Assembly (NCBI RefSeq): GCF_020165495.1
Contig: NZ_JAIUIE010000002.1
Span: forward strand, 248,001-312,000
Source of the DNA: Mesorhizobium sp. BR1-1-16
Lineage (GTDB): Bacteria; Pseudomonadota; Alphaproteobacteria; Rhizobiales; Kaistiaceae
Length of the DNA: 64,000 nucleotides
Direction of reading: 5' to 3'
Shown here: one piece after another, positions 52,575 to 62,348 of the stretch
Layout: every line of letters begins with the position of its first letter
How positions within the stretch are numbered: position 1 is the stretch's first letter
The notes under the pieces: model-generated
Seen by the model: the letters and a program-made list of their open reading frames with translations, nothing else
Databases searched by the model: none
Told to the model about the DNA's origin: nothing
Translations under genes and position numbers: made by a program

Positions 52575-52586
52575 GCCCCGATACCT

Positions 52587-52618
52587 CGCCCCCCGCGTGA
52601 TCGCGGGGGGCGATTTTC
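52587..52618 (+). terminator. hairpin with T-run between binding protein and permease genes
   Basis: Eleven-bp perfect stem (CGCCCCCCGCG with CGCGGGGGGCG), TGAT loop, then ATTTTC. Probably a partial terminator that leaves the binding protein more abundant than the later gene products. Confidence 0.85.
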
Positions 52619-52711
52619 GTTGAATTCACCGCCTCTGGCGCTACCGTTGCCGGAAAACAGGCGCGTGAACCCGCCAGTTGCGGGCCGATCAGGCCTTGGG
52701 GGACGATCAGC

Positions 52712-53680
52712 ATGGCCATAGCCGAAACCGTCGACGACGCCGAACAGAGCGCCGGCTCCGATCTCTTCCGCCAGCGCATTCGTTCGGCCTGGCTGTTCCT
52801 GACCCCGATGCTGGTGGTGCTGGCCATCGTGGCCGGCTGGCCATTGCTGCGAAGCATCTATTTCTCGTTCACCAATGCTTCGCTGACCAATATCAACGCG
52901 GCGCAGTGGATCGGCTTCGAGAACTATCTCTCGATCACGACGCTGAAGAGCGGCCGCGTCATCTATGACGGCCTGCTCGTCGATCCGCTGTGGTGGAAGT
53001 CGGTCTGGAACACCGTCCGCTTCTCTGTCGTCTCGGTGATTTCCGAGACGATCATCGGCATGATGGTCGCGCTCGTCCTCAATGCGGAATTCCGTGGCCG
53101 CGGCATCGTGCGCGCCGCGATCCTTGTGCCCTGGGCCATTCCGACGATCGTTTCGGCCAAGATGTGGGCCTGGATGCTCAACGACCAGTTCGGCATCATC
53201 AACGACATTCTGCTGAATCTCGGGCTGATCTCGCAGAAGATCGCCTGGACGGCCAATCCCGACACCGCGATGCTCGCCGTGCTGATGGTCGACATCTGGA
53301 AGACGACGCCGTTCATGGCGCTGCTGATCCTGGCGGGCCTGCAGATGATCCCCGGTGACATCTACGAGGCGGCGAAGATCGACGGCGTGCATCCGGTGAA
53401 GGTGTTCTTCAGGGTCACGCTGCCGCTGGTGCGCCCGGCGCTGATGGTCGCGATCATCTTCCGCATGCTCGACGCGCTGCGCATCTTCGATCTCATCTAT
53501 GTGCTGACCGCGAACAACGCCCAGACCAAGACGATGTCGGTCTTCGCCCGCGAGAACCTGTTCGATTTCGACAAGTTCGCGTATGGCTCGGCGGCATCGA
53601 CGATGCTGTTTCTGATCCTGACGGTCATCACGGTTGTCTATATCATCGTCGGCAAGGTCAATTTCGAGGGAGGCCGCTGA
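52712..53680 (+). CDS. thuF: ABC alpha-glucoside transporter permease (ThuF-like)
   Basis: 322 residues with six to seven helices and a polar N-terminus. The EAA loop is EAAKIDGVHPVKVFFRVTLP. Other parts include WLFLTPMLVVLAIVAGWPLL and LIYVLTANNAQTKTMSVFA. GGGGGA precedes the ATG. It works with the next gene as the membrane channel. Stop and next start overlap (TGATG). Confidence 0.88.
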   Translation: MAIAETVDDAEQSAGSDLFRQRIRSAWLFLTPMLVVLAIVAGWPLLRSIYFSFTNASLTNINAAQWIGFENYLSITTLKSGRVIYDGLLVDPLWWKSVWNTVRFSVVSVISETIIGMMVALVLNAEFRGRGIVRAAILVPWAIPTIVSAKMWAWMLNDQFGIINDILLNLGLISQKIAWTANPDTAMLAVLMVDIWKTTPFMALLILAGLQMIPGDIYEAAKIDGVHPVKVFFRVTLPLVRPALMVAIIFRMLDALRIFDLIYVLTANNAQTKTMSVFARENLFDFDKFAYGSAASTMLFLILTVITVVYIIVGKVNFEGGR

Positions 53681-54510
53681 TGCTCTGGCATGTGATCAAG
53701 CGCGTCGCCTTCTACCTGCTGGTGATCGGCATTGTCTTCATCTCGATCTTCCCGTTCTATTACGCGATCATCACGTCGTTCAAATCCGGCACGGCACTGT
53801 TCGAGATCAACTACTGGCCGAGAACCTTCTCGCTCGCCAATTATACGCAGGTGCTGACGACGGGGAGTTTCCCGCGCAACCTCGCCAATTCGCTGCTGAT
53901 CGCCTCGGTGGTGGTGGCGATCTCGCTGGTCCTTGCCGTGACCGCGTCCTTCGCCCTGTCACGCGTCCGGTTCGCCGGCCGCTCGCTGCTGCTGTTCACG
54001 ATCCTCGCGGTCTCGATGTTCCCGCAGATCGCCGTGCTGTCGGGCCTGTTCGAACTGGTGCGCTTCTTCGGCATCTTCAACACGCCGTTCGCGCTGATCT
54101 TCTCCTACATGATCTTCACGCTGCCCTTCACCGTGTGGATCCTGACGACCTTCATGCGCGACCTGCCGATCGAGATCGAGGAAGCCGCGATCGTCGATGG
54201 CGCCAGCCCTTGGGTCATCATCACCAAGGTCTTCCTGCCGCTGATGTGGCCCGCCTTGGTGACGACGGGCCTCCTCGCCTTCATCGCGGCCTGGAACGAA
54301 TTCCTGTTCGCGCTGACCTTCACATCGTCCAACAACACCCGCACCGTTCCGGTCGCGATCGCCCTTCTGTCGGGCGCTACTCAGTACGAAATCCCCTGGG
54401 GTAACATCATGGCTGCGTCGGTCATCGTCACCGTACCGCTCGTCGTCCTCGTGCTGATCTTCCAGCGCAAGATCATCTCGGGCCTGACGGCCGGCGGCGT
54501 GAAGGGTTGA
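53680..54510 (+). CDS. thuG: ABC alpha-glucoside transporter permease (ThuG-like)
   Basis: 276 residues with six helices. EAA loop: EEAAIVDGASPWVIITKVFL. The region after helix 1 (INYWPRTFSLANYTQVL) is the usual MalG-type loop. Its length matches ThuG rather than the longer AglG as I recall them. The stop is fused to the next start region (TGATGATG), so translation of the alpha-glucosidase is coupled. Confidence 0.88.
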   Translation: MLWHVIKRVAFYLLVIGIVFISIFPFYYAIITSFKSGTALFEINYWPRTFSLANYTQVLTTGSFPRNLANSLLIASVVVAISLVLAVTASFALSRVRFAGRSLLLFTILAVSMFPQIAVLSGLFELVRFFGIFNTPFALIFSYMIFTLPFTVWILTTFMRDLPIEIEEAAIVDGASPWVIITKVFLPLMWPALVTTGLLAFIAAWNEFLFALTFTSSNNTRTVPVAIALLSGATQYEIPWGNIMAASVIVTVPLVVLVLIFQRKIISGLTAGGVKG

Positions 54511-54512
54511 TG

Positions 54513-56180
54513 ATGAGCCAGACTGCGCAGCAGGTTCCCGGCTCGATCCTCTCGAGCGATCCCGATTGGTGGCGCGGCGCCGTCATCTATCAGGTCTATC
54601 CGCGCTCGTTCCAGGACACGAATGGCGACGGCGTCGGCGATCTCAAAGGCATCGCCGAGCGGCTCGGCCATATCGCCGCGCTCGGCGCGGACGCCATCTG
54701 GATCGCGCCGTTCTTCAAGTCCCCGATGAAGGATTTCGGCTACGACGTCTCGGATTATTGCGCCGTCGACGGTCTGTTCGGCACCATCGAGGATTTCGAC
54801 CATCTGATCGCGGAAGCGCATGCCCGCGGCATCCGCGTGCTGATCGACCAGGTGCTGTCGCACTCCTCGGACCAGCATCCCTGGTTCAAGGAGAGCCGCT
54901 CCTCCAAGGATAACGCGAAGGCCGACTGGTATGTCTGGGCCGACGCCAAGCCCGACGGAACGCCGCCCAACAACTGGCTGTCCATCTTCGGCGGCTCGGG
55001 CTGGGAGTGGGATACGACCCGCTGCCAGTATTACCTGCACAATTTCCTGACATCGCAGCCCGACCTCAACTTCCACACCATGGCGGTGCAGGACGCGCTG
55101 CTGGATACCGTCGAGTTCTGGCTGAAGCGCGGCGTCGATGGCTTCCGCCTCGATACGGTGAACTTCTATGTTCACTCCGAAGCGCTGCAGGACAATCCGC
55201 CATCGCTGCCGGAGGATCGCAATTCGCCCGAGGCGCCGGCGGTCAATCCCTATAACTGGCAGGATCATATCCACGACAAGAGCCAGCCGGAAAATCTCGA
55301 ATTCCTGAAGCGGCTGCGGGCGCTGCTCGATCGCTATCCGGGCCAGACAACGGTCGGCGAGATCGGCGATGGCCCCCGCTCGCTGAGGACCATGGCTGCC
55401 TATACGTCCGGCGGCGACAAGCTGCACATGTGCTACACCTTCGACTTCCTCTCGCCGATCTTCACGAAGGAACACTTCGTCAAGCGCGTGACGGCGTTCG
55501 AGGCGATCGTCGGCGATGGCTGGCCGTGCTGGGCCTTCTCGAACCACGATATCGTCCGCCATGTCAGCCGCTGGACCACGGACGGCGACTATGACGGCGT
55601 CGCCAAGATCGCGGCGGCGATCCTTCTGTCGCTGCGCGGCTCGGTCTGCCTCTATCAGGGCGAGGAACTCGGGCTGACCGAGGCCGATATCGCCTTCGAG
55701 GATCTGCAGGATCCCTACGGCATCCGCTTTTGGCCCGAGTTCAAGGGCCGCGACGGCTGCCGCACGCCGATGGTGTGGGAATCGAACGCTACTTATGGCG
55801 GCTTCTCGACCGGCAAGCCCTGGCTGCCGGTGCCGCAGGAGCATATCGCCCGCGCCGCCAACCGCGAGGATGTCGACCATCAGTCCGTGCTGGCGCTCTA
55901 TCGGCGCATGATCGCGTTCCGCAAGGCGCATCCGGCACTCATTCGCGGCAGCATCGCCTTTATCGATACGCCGGACGATGTGCTCGGCTTCATCCGCACA
56001 ACGGGCGACGAGTCCGTGCTGGCTGTGTTCAATATCGGAACGACGGCGGTCACCGCCGATCTGCCGCCTGGCATCGAGGTTGCGCCGCTCGATGGCCACG
56101 GGTTCACCGCGACGCTGCATCAACAGGAACGGACCATCAGCCTGAACGGACGCGACGCGTTCTTCGCCAGGATTGTCTGA
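54513..56180 (+). CDS. aglA: GH13 alpha-glucosidase (AglA-type)
   Basis: 555 residues from the second of two adjacent ATGs (54513; AAGGG is 6 nt upstream, ATG 54510 is too close). The GH13 regions are visible: YQVYPRSFQDTNGDGVGDL, DQVLSHSSDQHPWF, the nucleophile Asp in DGFRLDTVNF, the acid/base Glu in TVGEIGDG, and FSNHDI with the transition-state Asp. The lack of a signal peptide places it in the cytoplasm, cleaving imported trehalulose, maltose, sucrose or isomaltose. Position inside the importer operon fits the Sinorhizobium agl layout. Confidence 0.93.
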   Translation: MSQTAQQVPGSILSSDPDWWRGAVIYQVYPRSFQDTNGDGVGDLKGIAERLGHIAALGADAIWIAPFFKSPMKDFGYDVSDYCAVDGLFGTIEDFDHLIAEAHARGIRVLIDQVLSHSSDQHPWFKESRSSKDNAKADWYVWADAKPDGTPPNNWLSIFGGSGWEWDTTRCQYYLHNFLTSQPDLNFHTMAVQDALLDTVEFWLKRGVDGFRLDTVNFYVHSEALQDNPPSLPEDRNSPEAPAVNPYNWQDHIHDKSQPENLEFLKRLRALLDRYPGQTTVGEIGDGPRSLRTMAAYTSGGDKLHMCYTFDFLSPIFTKEHFVKRVTAFEAIVGDGWPCWAFSNHDIVRHVSRWTTDGDYDGVAKIAAAILLSLRGSVCLYQGEELGLTEADIAFEDLQDPYGIRFWPEFKGRDGCRTPMVWESNATYGGFSTGKPWLPVPQEHIARAANREDVDHQSVLALYRRMIAFRKAHPALIRGSIAFIDTPDDVLGFIRTTGDESVLAVFNIGTTAVTADLPPGIEVAPLDGHGFTATLHQQERTISLNGRDAFFARIV

Positions 56181-56202
56181 CGGGCTCTGAAGGGGAACGA
56201 AC

Positions 56203-57294
<1,092 letters not shown>

Positions 57295-57381
57295 AGCGTT
57301 TCCGATCGAAGTGTGAAGGAAGCGCGAAGAGACAAGGGCTTGGATCGACATCCAGGCTTCGCGTCGCGCCACGGGTCCTTC

Positions 57382-57417
57382 TCTGTCATTGCCGGGTCAG
57401 GCCCCGGCAATGACAGA
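57382..57417. repeat. REP-like palindrome after the ATPase gene
   Basis: Fifteen-base perfect arms (TCTGTCATTGCCGGG with CCCGGCAATGACAGA) around TCAGGC. Elements of this CATTGCCGGG..CCCGGCAATG type are scattered between genes in many Hyphomicrobiales. It lies between convergent genes and may also act as an mRNA end. Only one copy is in the window. Confidence 0.7.
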
Positions 57418-57466
57418 AGCGGGTCAGCGACTGTCGGCGGTGCGCTCGGCCGAATGTCGATCCGCC

Positions 57467-58138
57467 CTAAGCCAGCCGGCGAGCTACGATCTTGCCTTCG
57501 AGGCGGAGCGTCAGCTCGATATGGCCGGATTGCGTGACGTCGAGGATTTTCGACGGGCGATAGGCGCAGATATTCTCGCCGCCGCGGTGACGAACGCTGG
57601 CATAGAGAATGCCGTCCTCGCCGCCCGCTCGAACGCGCTCGCCGAACGCCTGCGAGGCGCTGTAGTCCGATGTCGCATAGAGGCCGGGCTCGTCCGCGAC
57701 ATGCTCGCGGATATCGCGATAGAGGCCCTCGAACTGCGCGCCATAGACGCGGTAGGTTGCGACATGCCGCTCCATGCCGCTGCGCATCATCTCGCGTCGC
57801 AGGTGGTGTGAAACCTCGGCGATCGCAGTCTCGACGCGCATCGCCCCATACCAGGCCCCGAGTGCCCCAGAGGAAAAGCGGAGGCCGGTCGGCGGCGTGT
57901 GCAGGAATGACGCCATGACGACGCTGGCATTCGGCCGGCCGTAGACCCACTCGCTTTTCGGCAGCCGCGCCAGACGCTCGGCGACGAGGCGGTCATTGGT
58001 CCAGCCTTCGAGTTCCATCACGGCCTCGAGCTCGGCCGGCGAGGCGACGTCGTCGAAGGCACCGATCGGCGGAAAGCGCGACGGGATCAGGCGCTGCGTC
58101 GGGCCCGGGATGGGGACGGCGGGGAAGCGCTGCATCAT
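57467..58138 (-). CDS. RES-domain toxin (NAD+ phosphorylase type)
   Basis: 223 residues; the start ATG overlaps the antitoxin stop by one base (TGATG). The RES domain lies in the middle: RPNASVVMASFLHTPPTGLR, FSSGALGAWYGAM, the conserved Glu in ETAIAEVSHHL, then YSASQAFGERVR and ICAYRP, which hold the Ser and Arg/Tyr residues. RES toxins degrade NAD+ in the cytoplasm unless the antitoxin binds them. The long N-terminal segment is not conserved in general RES proteins. Placed after a DUF2384 antitoxin, this is a typical type II pair. Confidence 0.88.
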   Translation of the reverse strand: MMQRFPAVPIPGPTQRLIPSRFPPIGAFDDVASPAELEAVMELEGWTNDRLVAERLARLPKSEWVYGRPNASVVMASFLHTPPTGLRFSSGALGAWYGAMRVETAIAEVSHHLRREMMRSGMERHVATYRVYGAQFEGLYRDIREHVADEPGLYATSDYSASQAFGERVRAGGEDGILYASVRHRGGENICAYRPSKILDVTQSGHIELTLRLEGKIVARRLA

Positions 58139-58656
58139 CAGGCCCAGACGATGTCGCTGTCGTCGATCGGCGCCGCGACATCGTCGAGCGCGGGCAGGGG
58201 GGCCGAGAACAGCCCGCCGCGCCAGGCGTCGAGATGGCGGCGCAGCAGCATCAGCCCGTCTTGCGTGCCGTTGGCGGCGAGTGCCAGAGGCGGCTGGCCC
58301 CCGAACAGCGGCCCACTGTTCGGCGCGCGCAGCCAGAACAGCGCATCAGCGTCAGCCGCGAAGAGAATGCGCAGCGCCTTGTGGATGCCGAGCACGGCCG
58401 AGATCCTGAGCAGCGTATCGAGCGGCAGGATCAGCGGCGCATCGGTGCGCACCTTGGCGAGCCAGCCGAAATAGGTCGAACGGCCGGGCAGGCCGAGCAT
58501 GCGCATGCGCTCGGCCTCGGTGAGCCCCCAGAGATCGGCGATGGCGACGAAGCTGCGCAAACCGGGCCCGCCGAGACGCTTGCGATCAGCTGCGGAAAAA
58601 TGCCTCCAGGATTCGCCAGCAGGCGCGGCGGCAGCGGGGGTCGGCGAGAGGATCAT
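58138..58656 (-). CDS. MbcA/ParS/Xre-type antitoxin
   Basis: 172 residues from the ATG at 58656 with GGAG 6 nt upstream; an ATG at 58662 has no room for a ribosome site. Residues about 20-75 form an Xre-like helix-turn-helix (LWGLTEAERMRMLGL, RSTYFGWLAKV), and the C-terminal half is DUF2384 (LGIHKALRILF, PNSGPLFGGQPPL, GLMLLRRHLDAWRGG) that caps the RES toxin. It should repress its own operon from the inverted repeat just upstream. Confidence 0.88.
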   Translation of the reverse strand: MILSPTPAAAAPAGESWRHFSAADRKRLGGPGLRSFVAIADLWGLTEAERMRMLGLPGRSTYFGWLAKVRTDAPLILPLDTLLRISAVLGIHKALRILFAADADALFWLRAPNSGPLFGGQPPLALAANGTQDGLMLLRRHLDAWRGGLFSAPLPALDDVAAPIDDSDIVWA

Positions 58657-58667
58657 GACCATCTCCT

Positions 58668-58701
58668 GTCCATGTCCGGATCATATAGTCCAGATATGGA
58701 C
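58668..58701. promoter_or_regulatory. candidate toxin-antitoxin operator
   Basis: Two 13-base arms (GTCCATGTCCGGA and TCCAGATATGGAC) around TCATATAG, matching at 11 of 13 positions, 12 bp upstream of the antitoxin start. The AT-rich spacer may hold the -10 box. Probably bound by the Xre domain. Confidence 0.65.
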
Positions 58702-58711
58702 AAAAGCAAGG

Positions 58712-59077
58712 TCAATCCGCCGCCATCAGGAATTCCAACCGATTGCCAAAGGGATCCGAAAGGTAGAAGCGGCGGAAGCCGGGGAGGAGTTCATCATCGA
58801 CCGGTGAAAGACCGGCCGCGATGCAGCGGGCGCGCAAGCCCTCGAGATCATCGACGCGAAAAGCGGGATGCGCCTTGCGCGCTGGCCGGAATTCCTCCTC
58901 GACGCCGATATGCAATTGGCGGGGGCCGGCCATGAACCAGACCCCGCCGCGCCCTGCCAGATTGGTGGGCTTGGCGATCTCGATCAGTCCCAGCACGCCG
59001 CCATAGAACTGCCGCGCGACGTCCTCAGCGCCGCGCGGCATGGCGATCTGCACATGGTCGATGTCGATGATCGCCAT
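58712..59077 (-). CDS. glyoxalase/VOC-fold protein
   Basis: 121 residues of a single-domain VOC protein with a first metal-ligand motif (DHVQIAM), LHIGVEE in the middle and a final GNRLEFL Glu. These match a His-His-Glu metal site. The substrate is unknown; glyoxalase-like, fosfomycin-resistance-like or dioxygenase-like roles are all open. The ATG at 59077 has no clear ribosome site and lies 7 bp after the preceding gene, so translation may be coupled. Confidence 0.8.
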   Translation of the reverse strand: MAIIDIDHVQIAMPRGAEDVARQFYGGVLGLIEIAKPTNLAGRGGVWFMAGPRQLHIGVEEEFRPARKAHPAFRVDDLEGLRARCIAAGLSPVDDELLPGFRRFYLSDPFGNRLEFLMAAD

Positions 59078-59084
59078 CCCGGCG

Positions 59085-59633
59085 CTATCGCATGGCGGCC
59101 GCGAGCGCCTGCTTGCAGCCGCGCGACAGGCGCGCCGCATTGGCCCGGAGGCAGGCCGCTCCATTGCCGCCACCGAGGCGGACCGTGCTGCAATAGCGGG
59201 CAAAGTCGGCCCGGCAATATTGGCGAACGAGCATCGCCTCCTGGCGCGGCGACATCTGCATCGGCGGTGGCGGCGGCGGTGCCGCAGCAACCGGCGGCTT
59301 CGGTGCGGCAGCCTTGGGCGCGGGCGCCGGCGCTGCGGCTGGCGCCGTTCCAGCCGGCGCCGGATTGGCCGCTGCCGGTGCCGCACCCGAGGCGGCGTTC
59401 ACCGCCTGCTGACAGGCGGCCGAGAGCTTGGCGATGTTCTGTTGCAGGCATTGCAGCGCGGCTGATCCGCCAGGCGGCACGCTCGCGCAATTGGCGCGGT
59501 AATCGCTTTGACAGGATGATTTGATCGCCGATTGCTGCGCGCTGGTTGGCGCGGCTGACGCCATGCTCGCCAGCAGCGGCACGGCAATCACGGCTGCAAG
59601 CATCCGCTGGAAAGGAACGACGGCTCGCGACAT
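59085..59633 (-). CDS. secreted protein with two Cys-rich (FGFR/GLG1-like) repeats
   Basis: 182 residues; the ATG at 59633 follows AGGAGG at good spacing. A signal peptide (VVPFQRMLAAVIAVPLLASM) ends near AAPTS. Two modules of similar spacing lie at about residues 37-75 and 135-175: C-x3-D-x4-C ... C-L ... LS-x2-C, as in the Cys-rich GLG1/FGFR-type repeat of bacterial and eukaryotic secreted proteins. They are joined by a Pro/Ala/Lys-rich linker with a PPPPPP run. It is periplasmic or secreted, with probable disulfides. The role is unknown. Confidence 0.8.
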   Translation of the reverse strand: MSRAVVPFQRMLAAVIAVPLLASMASAAPTSAQQSAIKSSCQSDYRANCASVPPGGSAALQCLQQNIAKLSAACQQAVNAASGAAPAAANPAPAGTAPAAAPAPAPKAAAPKPPVAAAPPPPPPMQMSPRQEAMLVRQYCRADFARYCSTVRLGGGNGAACLRANAARLSRGCKQALAAAMR

Positions 59634-59708
59634 GGGGGGTCCTCCTGAGGCCGGGTCGGCCCGGCGGCGGGCACGATGCACCGCGCCGCCGGGCCGCGCA
59701 ATCAGCCT

Positions 59709-60605
59709 TCAGCGGTCGAAGCGGAAGATCGTCTCGGCAAGGCCGGGCACCGGCGACCGATAGGCGAACAGCCCGCCCGCGAGCCGCTCCAGGGGGCCGG
59801 AACCGCCCTGGGCCGTCGTCACATAAAGGGTCTTGAGGTCGTCGCCGCCAAAGGTGCAGTTGGTGACATTGCCGACCGGCATGTCGAGCACGCCGGATAC
59901 CGTGCCTTCCGGCGAGATGCGCACGACGCAGCCGCCGCCATAGCGCGCATTCCACAGATGGCCCTCGGCGTCGATCTGCGATCCGTCCGGCGAGCCGCGA
60001 TCGAAGCCGGTGAAATGGTCGCGCTCGCTGGAGAGGGCGCCGGTCGCCGCATCATAGTCGAACGCCCAGATCTCGTTCTTGAGCGTGTCGGCCGTATAAA
60101 AGCGGCCGCGCTCCAGATCCCAGGCCATGGTGTTGGTGATGCCGATGTCGCGCTTGATCGTCTCGATCGACCCATCGGACCGGACACGGTAAAGTGCGCC
60201 GAGCGGCGGGCCTGAGATGTCGACCGCGGAGCCGTCCGGCGCGACATTGTTGAACATCGAGCCGATTATGAGATCGCCGAACGGGTCGGGACGGCCGTCA
60301 TTCAGCCGCGCGGCCGGCGTATTGGCCTCGGGCCGGGCGAAATCGGCGCGGGCATCCTTCGCCGGCTGCCAGAGAATGAGCCGGGAGCCGAGGGCGATGA
60401 GGAACGTGCCAGCGCGGTCGGTGATTCCGATCGCCGTCACCGGCTCGTCGAAGAACCAGCTGCGGACCGAGCCGCTTTCGGTGTCGAGCCGGTGGATCAG
60501 GAAGCGGTTGATGTCCGTCCAGTAGACGGCGCGCTCGGCTGCGTGCCAGACGACGCCCTCGCCGCAGCGGTCTCCCGCCGGCACGATGCATTGAGGTTCC
60601 GACAT
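59709..60605 (-). CDS. SMP-30/gluconolactonase family protein
   Basis: 298 residues from the ATG at 60605 (AAGGGAG upstream). It is a six-bladed propeller with metal ligands in the usual order: Glu in CGEGVVW, Asn in ARLNDGRPDP, Asn in GITNTMAWD and Asp in SPDGSQIDAEG. The family opens sugar lactones such as gluconolactone, xylonolactone or arabinonolactone in the cytoplasm. It is divergent from zwf. Because pgl is missing between zwf and edd, a role in hydrolysing 6-phosphogluconolactone is worth considering, although the family usually acts on unphosphorylated lactones. Confidence 0.88.
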   Translation of the reverse strand: MSEPQCIVPAGDRCGEGVVWHAAERAVYWTDINRFLIHRLDTESGSVRSWFFDEPVTAIGITDRAGTFLIALGSRLILWQPAKDARADFARPEANTPAARLNDGRPDPFGDLIIGSMFNNVAPDGSAVDISGPPLGALYRVRSDGSIETIKRDIGITNTMAWDLERGRFYTADTLKNEIWAFDYDAATGALSSERDHFTGFDRGSPDGSQIDAEGHLWNARYGGGCVVRISPEGTVSGVLDMPVGNVTNCTFGGDDLKTLYVTTAQGGSGPLERLAGGLFAYRSPVPGLAETIFRFDR

Positions 60606-60803
60606 CCCATAATCTCCCTTTGGCCCATATCCTGCTTGATGATCGCCACTGCTTCGCGAGGCGCCCGGCACGATAAGGCAAACTCGTCGCAGGAGTTTTA
60701 TTTCGATGCTCTAATTTTCTCCCTCAACATATGAAGCGGAATTGGCTAGGACACGCTTGTTCGGGCTTGGCCGGAATGTCCGGCATCGGGAAAGAGGGTT
60801 TTC

Positions 60804-62285
60804 ATGACCAGTCGAATCATCGCCGTCGACCCCTTCGACCTCGTCGTGTTCGGCGCGACCGGCGATCTCGCCTATCGCAAGCTGCTGCCGGCGCTCTACC
60901 ATCGCCATCGCGACGAGCAGATCCCCGAGGTGTCCCGGATCATCGCCGCATCGCGCCGCAAGCTCAGCGATGACGACTATCGCAAGCTCACCGAGGAGGC
61001 GCTGACCAAGTTCGTGCCGGCCGATGAGCGCGAACCCGAGCAGGTCGCCTCGTTCCTCGCCCGCATTTCCTACGTGTCCGTTGATGCCAAGATCGACGAC
61101 GCCGGCTGGGCCGACCTCGCCCGCGTCCTCGAAGAGGGCAAGGATCGCGTCCGCGCCTTCTATCTTGCCGTGTCGCCGGATCTGTTCGGCGTGATCTGCG
61201 AGGGGATCGGCGCGCATGACCTGATCACGCCGCAGACGCGCGTCATCATTGAGAAGCCGATCGGCAAGAGCCTCAAATCGGCGACCGAGCTCAACGATGC
61301 CGTCGGCAAGGTGTTCGACGAGAGCCAGATCTATCGCATCGATCATTATCTCGGGAAGGAGACGGTTCAGAACCTGATGGCGTTGCGCTTCGCCAACGCC
61401 CTCTTCGAGCCGCTCTGGAACGCTGCTCATATTGATCACGTGCAGATCACCGTCGCCGAAAATCTCGGCGTCGAAAGCCGCGCCGGCTACTACGATACCG
61501 CCGGTGCGCTGCGCGACATGGTGCAGAATCACATCCTGCAGCTGCTCTGCCTCGTCGCCATGGAGCCGCCGAACCAGTTCGAGGCGGATGCGATGCGCGA
61601 CGAAAAGCTGAAGGTGCTGCGCTCGCTGAAGCCGATCACGTCCAGCGATCTCGAGGCGGTCACGGTGCGCGGCCAGTATCGCGCCGGCGCATCGGCCGGC
61701 GGGCCCGTTCCCGGCTATCTGCAGGAACTCGGCCGCGACGATTCGATGACCGAGACCTTCGTCGCGGTGAAGGCCGAGATCGAGAACTGGCGCTGGGCCG
61801 GCGTGCCCTTCTATATCCGCACCGGCAAGCGGCTCCCGGCGCGCAATTCTGAGATCGTGGTCTCGTTCAAGGCGATCCCACATTCGATCTTCGGCAACGC
61901 GGCTGGCCAACTGGTCTCCAACCAGCTCGTCATGCGCCTGCAGCCGGACGAGGGCGTCCGCCTCTGGCTGATGATCAAGGATCCGGGCCCGGGCGGCATG
62001 CGGCTGCGCCATGTTCCGCTCGACATGAGCTTTGCCCAGACCTTCAAGGTGCGCAGCCCCGAGGCTTACGAACGGCTGCTGATGGATGTCATCCGCGGCA
62101 ATGCCACGCTGTTCATGCGCCGTGACGAGGTCGAGGCGGCCTGGAAGTGGATCGACCCGATCCTCGATGGCTGGCAGGCGTCGCGCGAGGCGCCGAAGGC
62201 CTACACGGCCGGCACTTGGGGGCCCTCCGCGGCGATCGCGCTCATCGAGCGCGACGGGCGCACTTGGCACGAGGAAATCGAGTAG
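60804..62285 (+). CDS. zwf: glucose-6-phosphate dehydrogenase
   Basis: 493 residues. It oxidises glucose-6-phosphate to 6-phosphogluconolactone with NADP+ as the first step of the Entner-Doudoroff route. NADP-binding motif VVFGATGDLAYRKLLPALYH, catalytic His region RIDHYLGKETVQNL, and the C-terminal GTWGPSAAIALI are all present at normal length. The ATG at 60804 has AAAGAGGG upstream. It is followed by edd 63 bp away, without the pgl gene usual in relatives. Confidence 0.97.
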   Translation: MTSRIIAVDPFDLVVFGATGDLAYRKLLPALYHRHRDEQIPEVSRIIAASRRKLSDDDYRKLTEEALTKFVPADEREPEQVASFLARISYVSVDAKIDDAGWADLARVLEEGKDRVRAFYLAVSPDLFGVICEGIGAHDLITPQTRVIIEKPIGKSLKSATELNDAVGKVFDESQIYRIDHYLGKETVQNLMALRFANALFEPLWNAAHIDHVQITVAENLGVESRAGYYDTAGALRDMVQNHILQLLCLVAMEPPNQFEADAMRDEKLKVLRSLKPITSSDLEAVTVRGQYRAGASAGGPVPGYLQELGRDDSMTETFVAVKAEIENWRWAGVPFYIRTGKRLPARNSEIVVSFKAIPHSIFGNAAGQLVSNQLVMRLQPDEGVRLWLMIKDPGPGGMRLRHVPLDMSFAQTFKVRSPEAYERLLMDVIRGNATLFMRRDEVEAAWKWIDPILDGWQASREAPKAYTAGTWGPSAAIALIERDGRTWHEEIE

Positions 62286-62348
62286 CGGCCCTTACGGGAT
62301 CGCCGCATGCCGGGCGCGGTTGTGCCCGGCACAAAGTGGAGTTCAGCC

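Noticed and set aside
60711-62270. 519-codon open frame antisense to zwf
   Set aside because: zwf signature residues are intact in the sense frame.
62286-62348. pgl hidden between zwf and edd
   Set aside because: Only 63 bp lie between the genes, too short for any lactonase.
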